Positions 35,213 through 45,956 of a stretch of DNA of 64,000 nucleotides are shown here, in pieces (the stretch's first letter is position 1; the number at the start of each line of letters is the position of its first letter). The DNA lies in assembly GCA_963555705.1 (NCBI GenBank), contig OY743190.1, positions 10,515,501-10,579,500 on the forward strand. Reading direction: 5' to 3'. The translations under genes were made by a program, and so were the position numbers. This DNA comes from Ligustrum vulgare. Lineage: Eukaryota; Streptophyta; Magnoliopsida; Lamiales; Oleaceae. The notes under the pieces are model-generated. The model worked only from the letters and a program-made list of their open reading frames with translations, was not told the DNA's origin and ran no database searches.

Positions 35213-35431
35213 GAGATGTGTTTCGGGAGTAGCCGTATCCTACCACCTCTGATCTTTTGAGGAAATAAAGAAACATTCAAAGAGGTGTGTTTCAAGAGTA
35301 AGAAATACTTCATACTCTTCCACCTTAAATCTTTGAGATACACAAGATTAAACATTGATAAAATCCTAGAAATTTAAGGTGTGTCTCAAGAGTGAGAATA
35401 CTCCGTACTCTACCACCACCTATTCTAGGGT
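35213..35431 (+). repeat. Three imperfect repeats next to LOG
   Basis: Units near 35213, 35281 and 35375 share G(A/G)TGTGT(T/C)TC, GAGTA and CCTACCACC-like text. They belong to the Copia internal region and stop at the LOG stop codon. Confidence 0.65.
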
Positions 35432-36085
35432 TCACAAAGTTAAGTTTACATTAACCGGACTCCATTTTCGCTTAATTCCCCTTCTTTGCGACCAATCTAT
35501 CTTTAATCCTGCTGGATCTTGTATTGGAATATATGATTGCAACTTATCCAGCAGTTCCTCGATAGTCAGAGCAGAAATAAGGATTCTCCTAGAAAATGGA
35601 GAGATGAATCCCTGTTCCACAGCATAATCAAGAAATGTTAGCAAACCATCAAAGAAATTGTTAACATTTAAAAGCCCAATAGGCTTGGTATGGAGATCTA
35701 GTTGAGCCCATGAGGTAATATTAAAGATTTCTTCTAAAGTACCAAAACCTCCGGGCAGGGCTATAAAGGCATCAGAACCATATAGTATGCAAGTTATGCG
35801 TTCATGGATAGATAAGGTTTGTACTTTATACCCTTGTGTTTTGCCTGCGATATCAACTAAAGGAACGGGTATAACACCTATCACTCTTGCTTTCTCTGCT
35901 TGAGTGGATTGTGAAACACAACCCATCAATCCACTGCTACCTCCTCCATATACTAGATTGATACATTTCTCTCCCAATTTCTTTCCTAAATCCACTGCTG
36001 CTTCTAGATACCCAAAACATTTCCCTACTTTTAATCCACAAAATACACAGATAGTTTTGATCGGTCGAAGTTTTAGTCCTTCCAT
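35432..36085 (-). CDS. LOG: Cytokinin riboside 5'-monophosphate phosphoribohydrolase (LOG-like), intronless, inside a Copia element
   Basis: 217 codons from MEGLKLRPIKTICVFCG; an in-frame upstream extension to 36184 is probably leader. LOG enzymes release free-base cytokinins from nucleotide forms in the cytosol. Visible signatures: LVYGGGSSGLMG (residues 44-55), the PGGFGTLEE motif (111-119) with its catalytic Glu, Arg in IHER (about 96), and the conserved tail PIGLLNV...FISP. The usual RKAEM after that Arg reads ITCIL, as in a divergent LOG subgroup. No lesion. Plant LOG genes such as Arabidopsis LOG1 have several introns, but this one has none, so it is probably a retroposed or captured copy, unless its parent subgroup is intronless. 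It is antisense to the Copia LTRs and ends without 3' UTR or poly(A) trace. Whether it is transcribed is unknown. Confidence 0.88.
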   Translation of the reverse strand: MEGLKLRPIKTICVFCGLKVGKCFGYLEAAVDLGKKLGEKCINLVYGGGSSGLMGCVSQSTQAEKARVIGVIPVPLVDIAGKTQGYKVQTLSIHERITCILYGSDAFIALPGGFGTLEEIFNITSWAQLDLHTKPIGLLNVNNFFDGLLTFLDYAVEQGFISPFSRRILISALTIEELLDKLQSYIPIQDPAGLKIDWSQRRGIKRKWSPVNVNLTL

Positions 36086-38725
36086 CTTTGAGAGTATAAG
36101 GAAGGAAAAACTTATGAGAAAATGATATTTTGGGATGCATGAAACATTGAAAATCATTGGCTTTTTAAACTTGAAAAACTTCACTATTTACTGCTCGTCT
36201 TTCAAAAAAGTGAAGATTTACTTTTGACAAAATCACCCTACTCATTACCTTTTTCGATATAAGGGAAGATTTGGCGACAAGATTGAGATATTTTCTTGTA
36301 TATTGTACCTGATTTTTCCGGTATACTAAAAGTAATAAAGGTATACTGATTTGAACTGTACAGAAATACGTACTGATGAAATGAATATTGTATTGAACCA
36401 GAAGTTCATACATATGTACAAGTGAAATATCTTGCTGAATCAGAAGTTCTATAATAATTGGTTAGATTCCAATTCAATAATGAGATTTATTGAGAATGCA
36501 AAATGGCATTCATTAAAGAACCAGAAGATTGTTCAGGTTAACAAGTTATCATTGCTGCTTGTTCTCAAAGGCAAATTAATTATCTCACTAAGAAAATTAA
36601 TGACTGATTATTTGCTCAAGTAATGATATTACGAGCAAAGTGATAAATGATAGCATGAATATATCTTAAAGTCATTAATGATTTTACGAATTAGTTGAGA
36701 TAATAGAATATTATATTGCTAAAGGTTTAGCAGATTAAAAGCCTCAAGTTATTTGCTATGAGAACAATTTGAATATAAATATTTTTTATGCAGCAATATT
36801 CTACATACAAACATGTCAATACGATGAAATAAAGATTTGCTTGTGAAGCTTTATGATTTGTAAAAGTGCGATATGTATACAATCCACCAAAGCGCACTTA
36901 GGTATATGATTGAGATTATATCCCTAAAAGGATGACATGTGTTATGGCATTTTAGCCGATTGATAATATTTGTGAACAATATGGGGAAAACACGCCTGAA
37001 GCGTAATTATGCCTGAAGGATAATTACTATCGATTCCAAAAAATAAATATCTCTTGAATGATTGAGATGATCCCTTTGAGGCTAAATACTCATGGTGAGT
37101 AAATGAGACATAATTAAATGTAAGAAACTCAGGTACCTGATAATATAATATATAAAGAGATCTCTCTATGTTATATTGAGTTGAAATGGAATCGATAAAT
37201 AAGTCGACTGCATACATAAACAGCCCTCTTATGAAAATGAGGTTGATGAAATTATAATACTTTGGCCAAGTATATAACCTCAATGTAGGGATTATTGTTC
37301 AAGGACCTGCAGTCCAAATGCTTAAATGTGTAAAGCCAGTAATTATATGTACAAATGAAAAATATTACACAGTCGTAAAAGACGACTTGTTGCGCGCAAA
37401 ATTTTTCTTAGAACTGGCATGACATATGGTGGATAGACTATAGTTTAAATCACTAGCTTGAGCTCTTTGATATACCAATGAGTGAGATCAAAATGTATGA
37501 TTCTCATCTCAGTACTTTGAGAGTATTCTTTGATGTACCAGTTGATCGCGGTACGTTGGGATTTCAAGTAAAATGATTGTAGATTATATGTCAAAATTGA
37601 TATATATTTCAATGATTGATTATACAAATTAGAAATTGTGGTGCAAGAACATACATGTATAATCAATGAAAGATTCAATATACCCAGATTAGTATCACTA
37701 TAGGATGATACAAATGACTCCATGATATAATATGTTGAAAGTGAAATTGGAGTGTACTATTTATGACATCTGAGAAATTGATTATTCACTAGAAGTGAAT
37801 ATGAAAATGAATATGTTTAATTATTCACCAGAAGTGAATTCTAGATTTGATTATTCACCTGAAGTGAATTCTAAATTTGATTATTCACCAAAAGTGAAAG
37901 ATGCAATCGATAAATTAGTACAACATTGCTTAATATAACATGTTATGAAATCATGAGCTATGAACGATTTATATAAAAGCTCATCATAAATTATATATTC
38001 GATGAAAAGATTCGTGATTGCACTAAATACGCGTTGCACTCTTTTTCCCTTAACTGAGGTTTTGTCCCACGGTATTTTCCTAACAAGGTTTTTAATGAGG
38101 CAACAGTTGAGGCGTATTGATGAGAATTAATGAGAATAATGTATTCTTTTTCCCTTCGCTGAGATTTTGTCCCACAAGGTTTTCCTAGCAAGGTTTTTGA
38201 GGCATCATCATAGCTATCAACAAGTTATAATTCAGCAACACATTGTTATACTGGAATAATATCAACAAATGAAGAAAATCATAGACATCTTATGAAGAAT
38301 GCTATACAAGGAGATTTTTATATTCCAGAAGAAAGATGATATCAATGTTCGAGAAATTCATGAATCCTCAATTGCACACTTCAGGGGGAGAAACATGCTG
38401 TACTCTTTTTTCCTTCGTCCAGGTTTTGTCCTACTAGGTTTTCCTGACAAGGTTTTAACGAGGCAGCGACTGTACTCTTTTTCCTTGATTCAGATTTTAT
38501 CCCATTGGGTTTTACTGACAAGGTTTTAATGAGGCAGCACTTCAGAATTTCAAGATTCAGTACATTATTTGTTCTACTCGAATGTTAGACTCAATGATTC
38601 ACCATGGCCAACATCAGGGGGAGCTTCTGTACTCTTTTTCCTTCGCTCAAGTTTTATCCCACTGGGTTTTCTTAGCAAGGTTTTAACGAGGCAGGCAATT
38701 GCGGAATAGATCATTCAAGGGGGAG
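36086..38725 (+). mobile_element. Worn Copia internal region with hairpin and 3' repeats
   Basis: No intact ORF. The phrase CCAGAAGTTC recurs (36399, 36440 and others). Four units near 37780, 37820, 37850 and 37880 carry TTCACCAGAAGTGAA-type hairpins with a 30-40 bp period. Five units at about 38038, 38142, 38399, 38472 and 38629 share TACTCTTTTTCC, TTTTGTCCCAC and AAGGTTTTAA(C/T)GAGGCA. AGGGGGAG occurs at 38393 and 38616 as well as at the true polypurine tract. Confidence 0.75.
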
Positions 38726-38917
38726 TGTTATAAATAATACAAAGTATGTGAATGACCAATTACCATTATACCCCTGTAAATTTTACATATTACGATTGTA
38801 TTATTCACTCCTATAAATAGGAGTCTTATTTCATTCATTCATATGAATTCAATAAGAGAAGAATTCTCTCCTATCTCTCTCTATATTCTCTATTGTTTTC
38901 ATAATAGTTTTACAACA
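38726..38917 (+). repeat. Copia 3' LTR
   Basis: 192 bp, TG...CA, about 5% different from the 5' LTR including a small deletion near the middle. Confidence 0.9.
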
Positions 38918-40108
38918 ATTCCATTTGGTTCCCACCATATTTAGTTTATGCAGTGTAAAGTGTGTTTGGTGAAATAAGTAATTAAAAGGCAAATTTGACT
39001 TGCATTTACATAATTGGGCCTTTTTTTTTAAATGACAGATCAATTTTGGGCCCTCTACTTTGGGTCATAAGTCGAAACCCAAGGAGACTGCCTGCTAGGC
39101 CTGCCCCCTCAGGTACAGGCTTGATCGAAAGTATGCTCAGTAGCCATACTCACATGTTGACAATTTATAAAGACTTATCGAGCTTTTCATTTTATCGAAA
39201 AATCATCGATAAAAGCTAGCTTAAGGTGTCATTTTTGCACTTGCTTTTCAAAAATCCCATGTAAATGCTCTCAAGTCTCAAGTGACATTGAATAGGCTGA
39301 GGTTTCTACAAAACTGTAATAATTATAAATTAATTTATTTATATATTTAAGGTAAGATGTGTGATTAAAAATTGAAGAAAGGAAATATGCGTCGGTAAAA
39401 TTTGGTTTGAAGAATTTTGTTGTTTAAAAATTGTATTAATTACGTTAAAAAATAGTGCTTGTATCTATAATTGTTCGTCTAATTTCTAAAATTGTTTTAA
39501 AAAGTCAAAATTTACTTTGAAATCAAGAATTGATTTTATATTTATTTGAATAAATTTTGGAAGTATTTTGTGTTGTCCAAGTGATTTTTTTAGAGAAAAA
39601 TGACATGTAATATCTTTTAGAGAATATGTGGCTCAAAATGAATGACAAAAAATATTTTTAACAAGGGCTTAATTCGAGAGCCATAAGTCGTCGAAGAAAT
39701 CACTTGAATTTCTTCAAAAGTTGTAATTCCGATTCACCAATTTCAATAATTGTTACATATCTAATTTTGTATTACTTAAATTTACGACATCTCGATATCC
39801 AAGTCGATGAGAAAGAAAAATATGTAGGTTGTATGATCAATTTCGATATTAAACATATTGAATCTGGCACACGTCATGAATTAAGCCTTTGTCTGACCCC
39901 ATTTTAAAAAATAAAATAAAAAATAAAAAAAGAATTACCGAATAGTAATTTTTTGCGCTCCAGACCAATTGTACACGGTCAAAATTAACTATAACTGTCC
40001 AATAATATTTTGGGGACCTATGACGAGTATAAATTTTTTTCACACTCGAACATTTACAAAAGCTTCAAGTTCGAGCTCTTTGACAAAATATAGTCTCTTA
40101 ATCAAATG
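38918..40108. other. Intergenic with one MITE copy
   Basis: A copy of the common MITE family lies at about 39305-39460 (TAATAATTATAAATTAATTT, GTGATTAAAAATTG, TTTGTTGTTTAAAAATTG). No gene seen. Confidence 0.5.
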
Positions 40109-41030
40109 TGTAACCCCAGGACCACCATGAACCCGAGGAGGACCTCACCCCCGACCACATGAATATCACCCTATAATATATTTTCTATCCCCGAGGAAGA
40201 CCTCAACCTCGACCACCATAAATTCGAGGATGATCTCGAGCCCGAACAAATGAATATTATTTCATATTACATCTTGATACTCCCGATGAGTACTTCAACC
40301 CCAACAATCATTTATACCCCGAGCATCTTTGTCCTCATCCCCGAACACTTGAATATTTAGCCACGTTATATTTTGGTACCTCCGAGCAACATATGAACCT
40401 CGAAGCCGAACACTTAAACATTACACCATACACCATATTGAGAACCCCGAGGACTCGAACAACCCCGAGGAGAATATTAACCCCGGTCACACTTAAAATG
40501 CCCGTGGCGAAAACGTTGCCCCGATCACTCATAATATCCCCCGAGGATAGAATACCCCGAGTACAAATATCTCACCAAAAAGGTGCATGATGTGTTCGGG
40601 GCACATGATGCTCGGGTCACGTCTCTCATTGATCGGGCATGACTTGATCTGATACGTGAAGTCTACAACCTCCTAATTCCAATAGAACTCATCTTCCAAC
40701 AGAATCCTATTTGGGTTTTATAACATCATCCCTAAAAAATAGGAGGATGATTCCTAACAGGACTCATGCAATGCAGGTATTCCAATCATATCATAATTCG
40801 TCCATATATCACTATAAATACATGGCACTCAATCATAATTCAGGTATACAATTATCTCTACAATTTATAGTCTATTGCATAAATTTTCTCATTCCTCTTT
40901 ACTGACTTAAGCATCGGAGGGGCGACGAGGACACACTTCTTCGCCTTTATTGCAGGTATTCGAAAATTCAGTTCGTGCTAGTTTATTGCTCAAGCTCAGA
41001 ATATTTCATGTACGATTTTTATCATCATCA
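40109..41030 (+). mobile_element. Probable solo LTR of a Tat-like gypsy element
   Basis: Starts TGTAACCCCAGG. The first half has degenerate units (about 40158, 40241, 40351, 40421) alternating AATAT(C/T)A-rich and CCCCGAGGA-rich text. A TATA box, ACTATAAATACATGG, is near 40830, followed by CTGACTTAAGCATCGGAGG, a text often seen in the R-U5 of such LTRs. It ends about ATCATCATCA. No PBS or internal region follows. I found no convincing target duplication, so the borders are approximate. Confidence 0.55.
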
Positions 41031-41327
41031 GGTGCGTAAAAGAACCAGTTCTCAATTGCGTAGATAAGCAGAAATAAAAACCAACCAGTCTCTCCCTTCG
41101 GAAAAAAAAAATAATAAATAAATAAAAAAAAAATCACGTTTTATTTTGAAACCCAAAAGAAAGAGAAATAAAAAGGGGGCTAATCTATATTCGTTTCCTT
41201 AGTAGAAAAATCAAAAATGAAAGGAAAAAAAAAAAGGATGAAGAAAGAAGAAGAATTTACACAAGAATTTTCATCTACTAATTTACCACATAATGCATAA
41301 TTAATAACAAGCATAGATATGGCAGAA

Positions 41328-41801
41328 TCACCAACACTGATCCGTTTCCCACCTTCGAGTCGGGTTAAATCTTGCCTGACCAGAGCTCCGGAATCCATAA
41401 ATACTCGAATATGGAAATCTCCGCCGCTGCGATCCGATGCTCAATTTCAAGTCATACACCGCCCGGGCCTCAGGATCCGACAACGTACTGTAGGCGTCGT
41501 GGATCTCGATGAAACTTCGACCGTCCGATGATGATGAAGAAGAAATTGAGGAATTCATGAAATGCGATCTGGCGTCGGGGTGGTATATCTTGGCAAGCGT
41601 TCGGTATGCCGTCTTGATTTCTGTTTGGGATGCGTTGTGCTTGATCCGCAGTACCTCGTAGAGGCTTCCTCTGTCCACTGCCGCCGCGGATAGCGGCGCG
41701 TTCTGTGCGACAGCGGATCGTATAGACATGTGGTGGTGGTGACCGCGGTGTGATTGTAAGACTACTGAGGATTTAGAAGGAAAAACTGATGTTGTCAGCA
41801 T
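41328..41801 (-). CDS. Small plastid-type DnaJ protein (DNAJ11-like)
   Basis: 157 codons, intronless. The N-terminus is Ser/His-rich with few acidic residues (MLTTSVFPSKSSVVL), fitting a plastid transit peptide of about 40 residues. The J domain follows at about 46-117: SLYEVLRIKHNASQTEIKTA, then the HPD motif at 74-76 (KIYHPDARS), then FIEIHDAYSTLSDPEARAVY. The Ser-rich loop between helices and the short C-terminus ending TRRWETDQCW are typical of the DnaJ11 group, which stimulates plastid Hsp70. A TATA-like TATAAA lies about 40 bases upstream at 41838-41846. No lesion, so it is likely functional. Confidence 0.93.
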   Translation of the reverse strand: MLTTSVFPSKSSVVLQSHRGHHHHMSIRSAVAQNAPLSAAAVDRGSLYEVLRIKHNASQTEIKTAYRTLAKIYHPDARSHFMNSSISSSSSSDGRSFIEIHDAYSTLSDPEARAVYDLKLSIGSQRRRFPYSSIYGFRSSGQARFNPTRRWETDQCW

Positions 41802-41837
41802 TGAATGAATGATTTCTGTGAGCGAAGAAAGGGAGGG

Positions 41838-41846
41838 TTTATATGA
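41838..41846 (-). promoter_or_regulatory. TATA box of the DnaJ gene
   Basis: Reads TCATATAAA on the minus strand, 37-45 bases before the start codon, so the 5' UTR would be very short. Confidence 0.5.
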
Positions 41847-42639
41847 AGATCACATGAGGGGAAATGTACACAAATTGGGCCCGACCCGACCCATTGAGCT
41901 CTGTAATGATATGTGAGGAAGGTTCACAGATTCTCTTAACTTAAGTCCTGAGTAAAATGATTATCAAAAGGGGAAATTAATTATTGCATGTTTTTCAATT
42001 TCACAATTCGAAAACAAGATTAACAACTATTATATACAAAAATCAGGATCTAATTGAAAATTTAAAATTAATAATTATATTGAATTAAATCAACCAAACC
42101 CAACACTATCTTTCCCACCATACTCTAACCCTAAATCACTATCATCTCTTTCTCTATTTATTTTCTCTCCTCTCTCTCTCTCTCTACCCCCTTTTTCAAC
42201 CCCCGACCAACAAGTTAGTGTCATCGATTCCGAACAATAGCAGCGAATCGCCGCAGCAACGAACCAGACATAGAGGCGCAGGACAGTAGTAGCAACGAAC
42301 TGCCACAAGATCTCGTCACTACATAGGTGATCTCGCATCTACTATAGTGGTCGTCGTCGCAGCACAGACGAGACCTCAGAGATCTAGCGGCGATCTCGCT
42401 GCCTGGTGCCGCAGCAGCAAAGGTGAGATCTAGCAACGATCACTGCTAGCAGCTTAAATAGCGGTTCGCGCCGCTACCATTGCGTTGTGGCAACAGCCAT
42501 TAGTGATGTTCACTAGTTGCTGCTTTGTCGATGATTTATAGTGGCGTTGTGCAATCTAGTGGTGGTGTTTGTGTTGTGTGGTGTGGTGGTGCAGGTGAGT
42601 TATGGTGGTGTACGTGGTGGCGATAGCGACGTGTGATGT
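41847..42639. other. Intergenic with CT-rich and GTGGTG-rich stretches
   Basis: A TCTCTC run lies near 42155-42185; GC-rich text from 42236 to 42640 has many CAACGA and GTGGTG words and no sustained ORF with protein features. It may be part of a larger element interrupted at about 42640 by the gypsy LTR. Confidence 0.4.
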
Positions 42640-43033
42640 GATCCGATATGGGGATCACCAAGAACACGCGGAATTAAACGCCGGAAAGCTCTAGAATCCA
42701 ATTAGTAGACGATAACAATGCAACCCCGACCTCACGACGCAAGAACTATGGGTATATTAAACCCAAAACCCGTTACGATGCGGAGATAAGAACCACAAAG
42801 GGGGAACGCCACAAAGGTTGTCAAATCCTTTGATAAGTTCAATTTGCTCGACGAGAACAAGAAGAAATAAGGGAATATCTCACATTCAATATCATTAATC
42901 TCAAGAATAAAAGTTGTTGTTTACAATGCTGAATGAAGCCCTATAAATAGGCTAACAAAATAAAGCATCATAAATAAACTAGAATTGCAAATAAACTTAA
43001 CGCTGAAACTATGTTAAAAATACGCCGCCTAAG

Positions 43034-43292
43034 TTACGGCCGTAATTTTTAAGTTTACGGCCGTAAGTGACTTACGGACTAAAAGGCAAAACATATGTTA
43101 CGGTCGTGACAATTTATTTTACGGCCGTAAGCGACCTTCTGAACAAAATTAAAAGTTACAAATTCTGGTTACGGCCGTGAGAATTTGATTACGGGTGTGA
43201 GTTCTTCTACTTCTGTTACGGCCGTAATGGCCTTTCTGTCCAAATTTCACAAACATGATTTTACGGCCGTAAAAGGATGGTTACGGCCGTGA
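43034..43292. promoter_or_regulatory. Palindrome array in the second gypsy element
   Basis: Boxes at 43034, 43055, 43098, 43119, 43169, 43189, 43216, 43261 and 43281. Within-pair spacing is 21, 21, 20 and 20 bp; pair starts are 64 and 71 bp apart before a less regular part. Variants include TTACGGTCGTGA and TTACGGGTGTGA. Read on the minus strand the array ends about 85 bp upstream of the TATA-like box, nearly the same distance as in the other element. Confidence 0.85.
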
Positions 43293-43822
43293 GAATGCTT
43301 CTACCTCAATTTCTTGTTGTTCTTTGATCCAAATGTATAGTAACAACTTTGGTTCCTCTTCCACTTTGTTATGCAACGTAAATGAGGTCTTTGCACTCGA
43401 ACACTCGTCCATCAACGCTTGCATAAATCCTTGCATTGCCTGCTTGATTCTTTTGGCTATTTGCCTCGTTATTGGTCCTACGGGCACGTGCAAAGGGTCA
43501 ACGCTCGTCGAGCCACTCCGGAACTCATCATCCCCTCCCTGTTGAAAAGGATTCGTCCTCGAATCATCACCTGCATCAAACAGAGAAAGATCAGAAACAT
43601 TAAAAGAAGCAGACACATTATACTCACCTGAAAGATCGAGCTTATATGCATTCTCATTTATCTTTTCAAGGATCTGAAAAGGTCCATCGCCTATTGGCTG
43701 CAACTTCGACTTTCTTTGGGTTGGAAATTGCTCGCAAGTGCACCCACACCCAATCACCCGGCTCGAACGTCACTTGTCTCCTACCTTTGTTGGCATGAGT
43801 CGCATAACGCTCATTTTTCTTT
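43281..43822 (-). pseudogene. Gypsy Pol C-terminal fragment
   Basis: Minus-strand text ERYATHANKGRRQVTFEPGD then WVWVHLR (43822 to about 43745), then a frame change, then EQFPTQRKSKLQPIGDGPFQ, KINENAYKLDLSGEYNV and NVSDLSLFDAGDDSRTNPFQ (43281-43757). This is the region after integrase in a plant gypsy Pol, with VPVGPITRQIAKRIKQA near the end. It belongs to a different lineage from the Gag at 7095, as far as text similarity can show. The terminal TAA comes from the first palindrome box, so the ORF runs into the array. Confidence 0.82.
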
Positions 43823-44917
43823 TTAAACAAAAAGAGCAAATTTCTTAAATATTAAATCCTATCTTTATAATTCCTTACATATGTACTTACCCTTACCTAA
43901 ATTCAATTTGACCTAAATAATTAATTTCGAATTTTTTCTTATCAAATTGAAAGAAATAATAGATATTCGATCTGTCTATGTGAATTCAATTATCCTCTAA
44001 ATTTCTAAAACTTTAGCTTTCGATAAACTCATTGATTCAGTTTGTAAAATATGTATTACAGATTTTAACAATTAATTCATTAAATTCTATCAAAAATAAA
44101 AATAGAAGGTGCTAACAAACTCACTCTATTTAAAAATAGAAACTAGGGGAAATTACACAAGTTACACAAAAAAAAATTAAGGATTTTCAATAATACTCTT
44201 TTGATTAATTAAAAACCTATAATTACCGTCCCATAAAAAAAATAGTCTTAACTGCTGTTTCTTGCAAAAATACTCGATATTGTGACTTGTTATTGTCTGA
44301 TTAAAGTATTTCCTTGTATTATTACATTTATATGTTATCATACTTGATATTACGTCTTTCGGCACTTGACTTGTTATACTTGAACTAACGGGAAGTTCTT
44401 TCTTGCTCGAAAATACATGATACTTATATCAAGATTTCAAATTCTGCTTGAATTCATACGCGCACGGGATTACATATGTCTTGTAATATAGGCCCTTTTG
44501 AAACTCGTATTTTAAAAAGAAAAGTATGTTACTTGCTGAATAATTTTGTATTCATTGTTTTCATGTTTTAAAAATTTGTAGATGCTTGATCGTGCTACTT
44601 TCAAGGCTGTCTCTCACAGGTAGAAACTGTCAGAAGATGGGCTGACCTATATTTATATTATGGAGACCGAGATTTGGAGCTACCCTCCGCAGTTCCCTAC
44701 TTTGTCCCGATATGAATACATGAAAATGAAGATAAAATACTATGATGTAAACATTTTGAGCTAGTATATACTAATTTTTTAACTTTACCAATATGCAACT
44801 AGTTTGAAATACATGGTTTTATTTTTGATACTATAAAAACCTCGTATACGGCTTTAGAATAAAATATATATGTAAATTATGTGTATTTTATAAAAGTTAT
44901 GTTTTAATGTATCGATA
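43823..44917. other. AT-rich intergenic, no gene seen
   Basis: No coding features on either strand. Confidence 0.5.
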
Positions 44918-44925
44918 CTTGTATG

Positions 44926-45948
44926 TAGGGGTGGACAAAAAAAATCGGAACCGAAAGAACCGAACCGGAACCGAACAAAAAAAATCAAAACCGGTCAGTT
45001 ATTTAGGTGAAAAATGAGAACCAAAACCGAACCGAAATCAAAAAATGGAGAACCAAAAACCGATCGGTTCCTATTTGAAAACCGAAAACCGAACCAAGAA
45101 CCGAACTTTCTTAATTTAAAAATTAAGTCCACGTGACACTTTTGACATTTTCTGTGTTACTTTACATGATAGAGTGTACAAATCAAACTTACTTTGATGT
45201 ATTATGATAATTGTTGAATTTTTCATATCGTGTTGCATCTTACATGAAATTCTTTGCATCAATTTTAGAAGATTGGATGTCTAGTCTTTCACTCGCATTG
45301 GTTCAGTGAATTTTTTGGGTGCAATATATACAAATTAAGATAATGACTGTCGTATTGATATGTATTGAATTAATTTTAGGAAGAATGTGTGGTTTGACAT
45401 GTATGTGAAATTTGTAGAGGTGCATCAGTGAATTGTGGTTTTACATTGAAATCTGAGATAAGAGTTCATTAAAAATTGTTTTTTATCTTCGAAATATACC
45501 TAGGTTCAAATGATCTAAATGATTTTATGTTATGATAAATATGTCTGTATGCCATCATTATCATTTTTTTTTAGTTCGGGTGATCCAGGCATTCCAGCAT
45601 AAGCAACAGATAGAACAACAGAAGACGAAGATCCTACATTTCTAATTGCTAATGGGAATATACAGAATATCATAACTATATTTAGTATCTTTAGAACAAG
45701 AATATATTCAATTTAAATATTTTGCCACATTGATGGATTTATTTGGAAAATTTTGACTCAACACTTATTTGTTTTTCGTACACATTTTCACGTTTACTCA
45801 AATTTGAATTTTTTAATAAAAAAACCGAAAAATAACCGAAACCGAATTGAAATGGGAATCGTTCGGTTCTTGAGTTTTGAGAACCGAAACCGAACCGAAA
45901 TTTCGATTCCTTCAATAACCAGACTGAAAACCGAAACGCCCACCCCTA
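44926..45948. mobile_element. Non-autonomous hAT element, 1023 bp
   Basis: Ends TAGGGGTGGAC and GCCCACCCCTA are inverted repeats. Flanks CTTGTATG (44918-44925) and CTTGTGTG (45949-45956) are an 8-bp target duplication with one change. Both terminal parts are full of ACCGAACCG/CGGTTCGG words. The middle is AT-rich with no transposase. Confidence 0.85.
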
Positions 45949-45956
45949 CTTGTGTG

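Larger units (their letters stand above)
33279..38917 (+). mobile_element. Copia-type element carrying a LOG gene, 5639 bp
   Basis: LTRs at 33279-33473 (195 bp) and 38726-38917 (192 bp) start TGTTATAAATAAT and end ACAACA. A PBS-type text CGTTATCAGCACGAG follows the left LTR, and a polypurine tract AAGGGGGAG precedes the right. Flanks ATTCA and ATTCC look like a 5-bp target duplication with one change. LTR divergence is about 5% by eye. No gag or pol is readable, only worn retroelement text including five copies of a 'GTTTTGTCCCAC...AAGGTTTT' block in the 3' part. The only intact ORF is the antisense LOG gene. Non-autonomous. Confidence 0.87.
42640..43822 (-). mobile_element. 3' end of a second gypsy element
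   Basis: On the minus strand: the C-terminal part of pol, then an LTR with the palindrome array, a TATA-like box at 42942-42949, and an end near 42640 (GATCCCCATATCGGATCACA). Truncated at about 43822, where the pol text stops at an AT-rich, T-run border. The 5' LTR, gag and most of pol are missing. Confidence 0.75.

Noticed and set aside
35904..36125. 73-codon plus-strand ORF
   Set aside because: Antisense shadow of the LOG coding region.
41319..41531. 70-codon plus-strand ORF
   Set aside because: Antisense to the DnaJ gene.
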